In this document: positions 62,435-64,000 of the stretch, in pieces
Layout: every line of letters begins with the position of its first letter
Position numbering within the stretch: position 1 is the stretch's first letter
Origin: an uncultured Glaciecola sp.
GTDB lineage: Bacteria; Pseudomonadota; Gammaproteobacteria; Enterobacterales; Alteromonadaceae
Direction: 5' to 3'
Assembly (NCBI RefSeq): GCF_937770335.1
Contig: NZ_CALJHY010000009.1
Span: 62,001 to 126,000 of the forward strand
DNA length: 64,000 bases
Position numbers and translations under genes: made by a program
The notes under the pieces: model-generated
What the model saw: only the letters and a program-made list of their open reading frames with translations
Databases searched by the model: none
Told to the model about the DNA's origin: nothing

Positions 62435-63477
62435 CTTATCACCTCAATCGAGTATTGATCCCCAAGCGCAGTTTCAAGATATCCAATCACTTGATAATAA
62501 CAACCTGCCGCACTGAGTATAGACTTGGCTTCCTCAACTGACTCGCCAGCTACCGACACCAATAGACCCCCGCTAGTTTGTGGGTCACAAAGGAGCGCTT
62601 CTTGTCGCGGGTCCGTGCCCGAGACATGCTGACTGATACTATCCCAGTTACGCTGACTGCCACCAGAAACACATCCCTCATCAATATAGTAATGCACAGA
62701 CTCATCTAACAGCGGCACGGCCTTACTATCAATAGTCGCCTTAAGATTGCTGCCTTGGCATATTTCAAGCAAATGTCCAAGTAAGCCAAAACCAGTAACA
62801 TCTGTCATTGAGTTCACTCCGCTGAGGCTGCCCAGTTGAACTCCAACTGTATTCAAGCGCATCATACTCTCGACTGCCAAACGACTATGCTCAGGTTTTA
62901 GCTTACTTTGTTTTTCTGCCGTGGTCAGAATACCTACTCCTAGCGGCTTAGTTAAAAATAACTGGTCACCGGACTTCGCAGAACAGTTTTTCTTTAAATT
63001 TGTTAGTGCCACTCTCCCCGTCACCGCAAGACCAAAGATGGGCTCAGGTGAGTCAATTGAATGACCGCCGGCCAATTGAATGCCAGCTTCTCTGCAAGTG
63101 TGTCTCCCACCATCAATAACTTGCTGCGCGATCTCTGGACCAAGTGTCTTTGTGGGCCAACCCAGTATGGCAATCGCCATCAATGGCGTTCCACCCATCG
63201 CATACACATCGCTAATCGCGTTAGTCGCGGCAACCCGACCAAATTCGAAGGGATCATCCACAATTGGCATAAAGAAGTCGGTAGTGCTAATAATGCCACT
63301 ACCATCGCCAAGGTCATATACTGCAGCATCATCTTTGGTAGTGTTGCCCACCAGTAGGTTAGGATCAGGTTGAGGCACAAAATCAGTTTTAAGAAACTGT
63401 TCTAGTAGGTTCGGAGCAATTTTACAGCCACAGCCAGCACCGTGACTAAATTGAGTTAAGCGTATTTTAGATGTCAT
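62431..63477 (-). CDS. selD: Selenide, water dikinase
   Basis: SelD, 348 residues, makes selenophosphate from selenide and ATP. The catalytic loop GAGCGCK has Cys16 (equivalent to E. coli Cys17) and Lys19, so this is the Cys and not the Sec form. [32 protein letters not shown] and [11 protein letters not shown] segments follow E. coli closely. The 167-base leader may be structured. Neither selA, selB nor selC is in this window. Confidence 0.96.
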   Translation of the reverse strand: MTSKIRLTQFSHGAGCGCKIAPNLLEQFLKTDFVPQPDPNLLVGNTTKDDAAVYDLGDGSGIISTTDFFMPIVDDPFEFGRVAATNAISDVYAMGGTPLMAIAILGWPTKTLGPEIAQQVIDGGRHTCREAGIQLAGGHSIDSPEPIFGLAVTGRVALTNLKKNCSAKSGDQLFLTKPLGVGILTTAEKQSKLKPEHSRLAVESMMRLNTVGVQLGSLSGVNSMTDVTGFGLLGHLLEICQGSNLKATIDSKAVPLLDESVHYYIDEGCVSGGSQRNWDSISQHVSGTDPRQEALLCDPQTSGGLLVSVAGESVEEAKSILSAAGCYYQVIGYLETALGDQYSIEVIS

Positions 63478-63563
63478 GAACTACTGTTGTTAATCGATGA
63501 TGCTACAGAGTACGTTGTTTGCCCTTTTAAAGCTTGAATTTTGACTATAATATTCACCCTTCA

Positions 63564-63619
63564 CCTCGCTTTGTAGTATTTAATCCGAGGGAAAGCGGAG
63601 CAACTGTGCACCAACAGTT
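63564..63619. other. Possible structured leader region of selD
   Basis: Between the metallohydrolase stop and selD: AACTGT/ACAGTT (63602-63607, 63614-63619) forms a small hairpin. Next to it CCTCG/CGAGG (63564-63568, 63586-63590) and CGCTTT/AAAGCG (63567-63572, 63592-63597) are mutually exclusive stems. No known riboswitch class was recognised. Confidence 0.3.
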
Positions 63620-63644
63620 ACCCGGTTTCTTGATATTAGAGCTA

Positions 63645-64000
63645 TTAGTTACCAACTTGGCTAAGCGCATTGCGCGCATCTTCGAAACGCTGATATAACC
63701 TTGGCATGGGTCGTTCACCATAGCCTTTCTTCGCTTTCTTTTCGGCAGCGTCTATGCCACGCAATAAATCGACTACCGCAGCCTTGTATGCATTTTCCTC
63801 AGTGCTGCCAATTTCAGCGATCCAAATTGGCGATGAATGTGCGAATGGTCGCGCATGCATACTTGGCCAGCTATCCATGCGTTGTTCATCAGAATATGCT
63901 CTCGCGGCAACCCAACCGCCTTCGGGTAAATCCACCATGCCGTTATAGGATTTCGTCTCACCAGCTTTTATACCAGCAAATGCTTGCACCACCATACCAT
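63645..64000 (-). CDS. C-terminal part of a probable CehA/McbA family metallohydrolase
   Basis: The frame is open through the right edge of the window, so only the last 118 or so codons are seen. DLPEGGWVAARAYSDEQ and HARPFAHSSPIWI resemble the C-terminal beta domain of CehA/McbA (PHP-like) metallohydrolases, in which a WxAxR strand and an AHTSPIYV-like segment recur. The metal-binding domain is outside the window, so activity cannot be judged. It precedes selD on the same strand by 168 bases. Confidence 0.6.
   Translation of the reverse strand, partial: GMVVQAFAGIKAGETKSYNGMVDLPEGGWVAARAYSDEQRMDSWPSMHARPFAHSSPIWIAEIGSTEENAYKAAVVDLLRGIDAAEKKAKKGYGERPMPRLYQRFEDARNALSQVGN

Noticed and set aside
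62431-63477. SelD as a selenocysteine protein
   Set aside because: The catalytic position is a Cys codon (TGT or TGC type), with no in-frame TGA.
63560-63640. Cobalamin riboswitch before selD
   Set aside because: Some fragments (GGTGCA, GCTCCGC) recall a B12 element but the order and the B12 box do not fit, and selD has no B12 link.

Overview
This is a 64 kb chromosomal window from a low-to-moderate GC marine-type gammaproteobacterium, most likely of the Alteromonadales (Alteromonadaceae/Pseudoalteromonadaceae-like). The reasons are a complete mannose-sensitive haemagglutinin (MSHA) type IV pilus locus, the mreBCD-maf-rng-yhdP-tldD block, a divergent fbp/mpl pair, the lptM-lysA-dapF-DUF484-xerC-yigB block, and proteins closely resembling E. 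coli FadH, SelD, RraA, YajR and UvrD. I could not run a database search, so the taxonomic call is inference. No rRNA, tRNA, CRISPR array, insertion sequence or prophage was seen; this is core chromosome rather than an accessory island.

Layout. (1) 1-10537, minus strand: mreB-mreC-mreD-maf-rng-yhdP-nitrilase-tldD, a cell-shape and envelope operon in which most consecutive genes overlap by four bases; tldD runs off the left edge. (2) 10724-28840, minus strand: the MSHA locus, read in transcription order mshI, a PilN-like gene, mshJ, K, L, M, N, E, G, F, B, A, C, D, O, P, Q. It encodes the inner-membrane assembly platform, secretin, motor ATPase, major pilin, minor pilins and a large adhesin-like MshQ. 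(3) 28841-29917: a 1.1 kb gap with no convincing gene. (4) 29918-35151: ssb and yajR (minus), uvrA (plus). (5) 35152-38848: a 19-bp minisatellite, a hotdog thioesterase, a 2-oxoglutarate/Fe(II) oxygenase, an orphan hybrid histidine kinase and a DUF3299 protein. (6) 38975-43643: ppa, fbp, mpl, an S1/P1-type nuclease, rraA. (7) 43839-45470: a PAP2 phosphatase beside an MJ1255/VC2487-family glycosyltransferase. (8) 45545-50191: lptM (a 57-residue lipoprotein), lysA, dapF, DUF484, xerC, yigB. (9) 50534-64000: DsrE-like protein, fadH, a YegD-like Hsp70, a phosphate-type porin, mntP, an FMN alpha-hydroxy-acid dehydrogenase, uvrD with a clear LexA operator, mnmH, selD, and the 3' end of a probable CehA/McbA metallohydrolase.

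How the genes work together. The two large minus-strand blocks build the envelope: MreBCD guides the elongation machinery, YhdP acts between inner and outer membrane, and MSHA supplies a surface pilus whose motor MshE carries an N-terminal c-di-GMP-binding type domain. LysA/DapF (meso-diaminopimelate), Mpl (murein peptide recycling) and LptM (LPS translocon maturation) feed the same envelope. Ssb, UvrA, UvrD and XerC serve DNA repair and chromosome segregation. SelD with MnmH makes selenophosphate and uses it for tRNA 2-selenouridine. Non-AUG start codons (GTG, TTG) are frequent, and several decide gene boundaries.

I found no clear new multi-gene system. The points most worth a second look are the MshQ architecture, the PAP2-glycosyltransferase pair, the minisatellite after uvrA, the oxygenase with an HxE instead of HxD metal motif, the possible structured leader of selD, and the unexplained 1.1 kb gap between msh and ssb.
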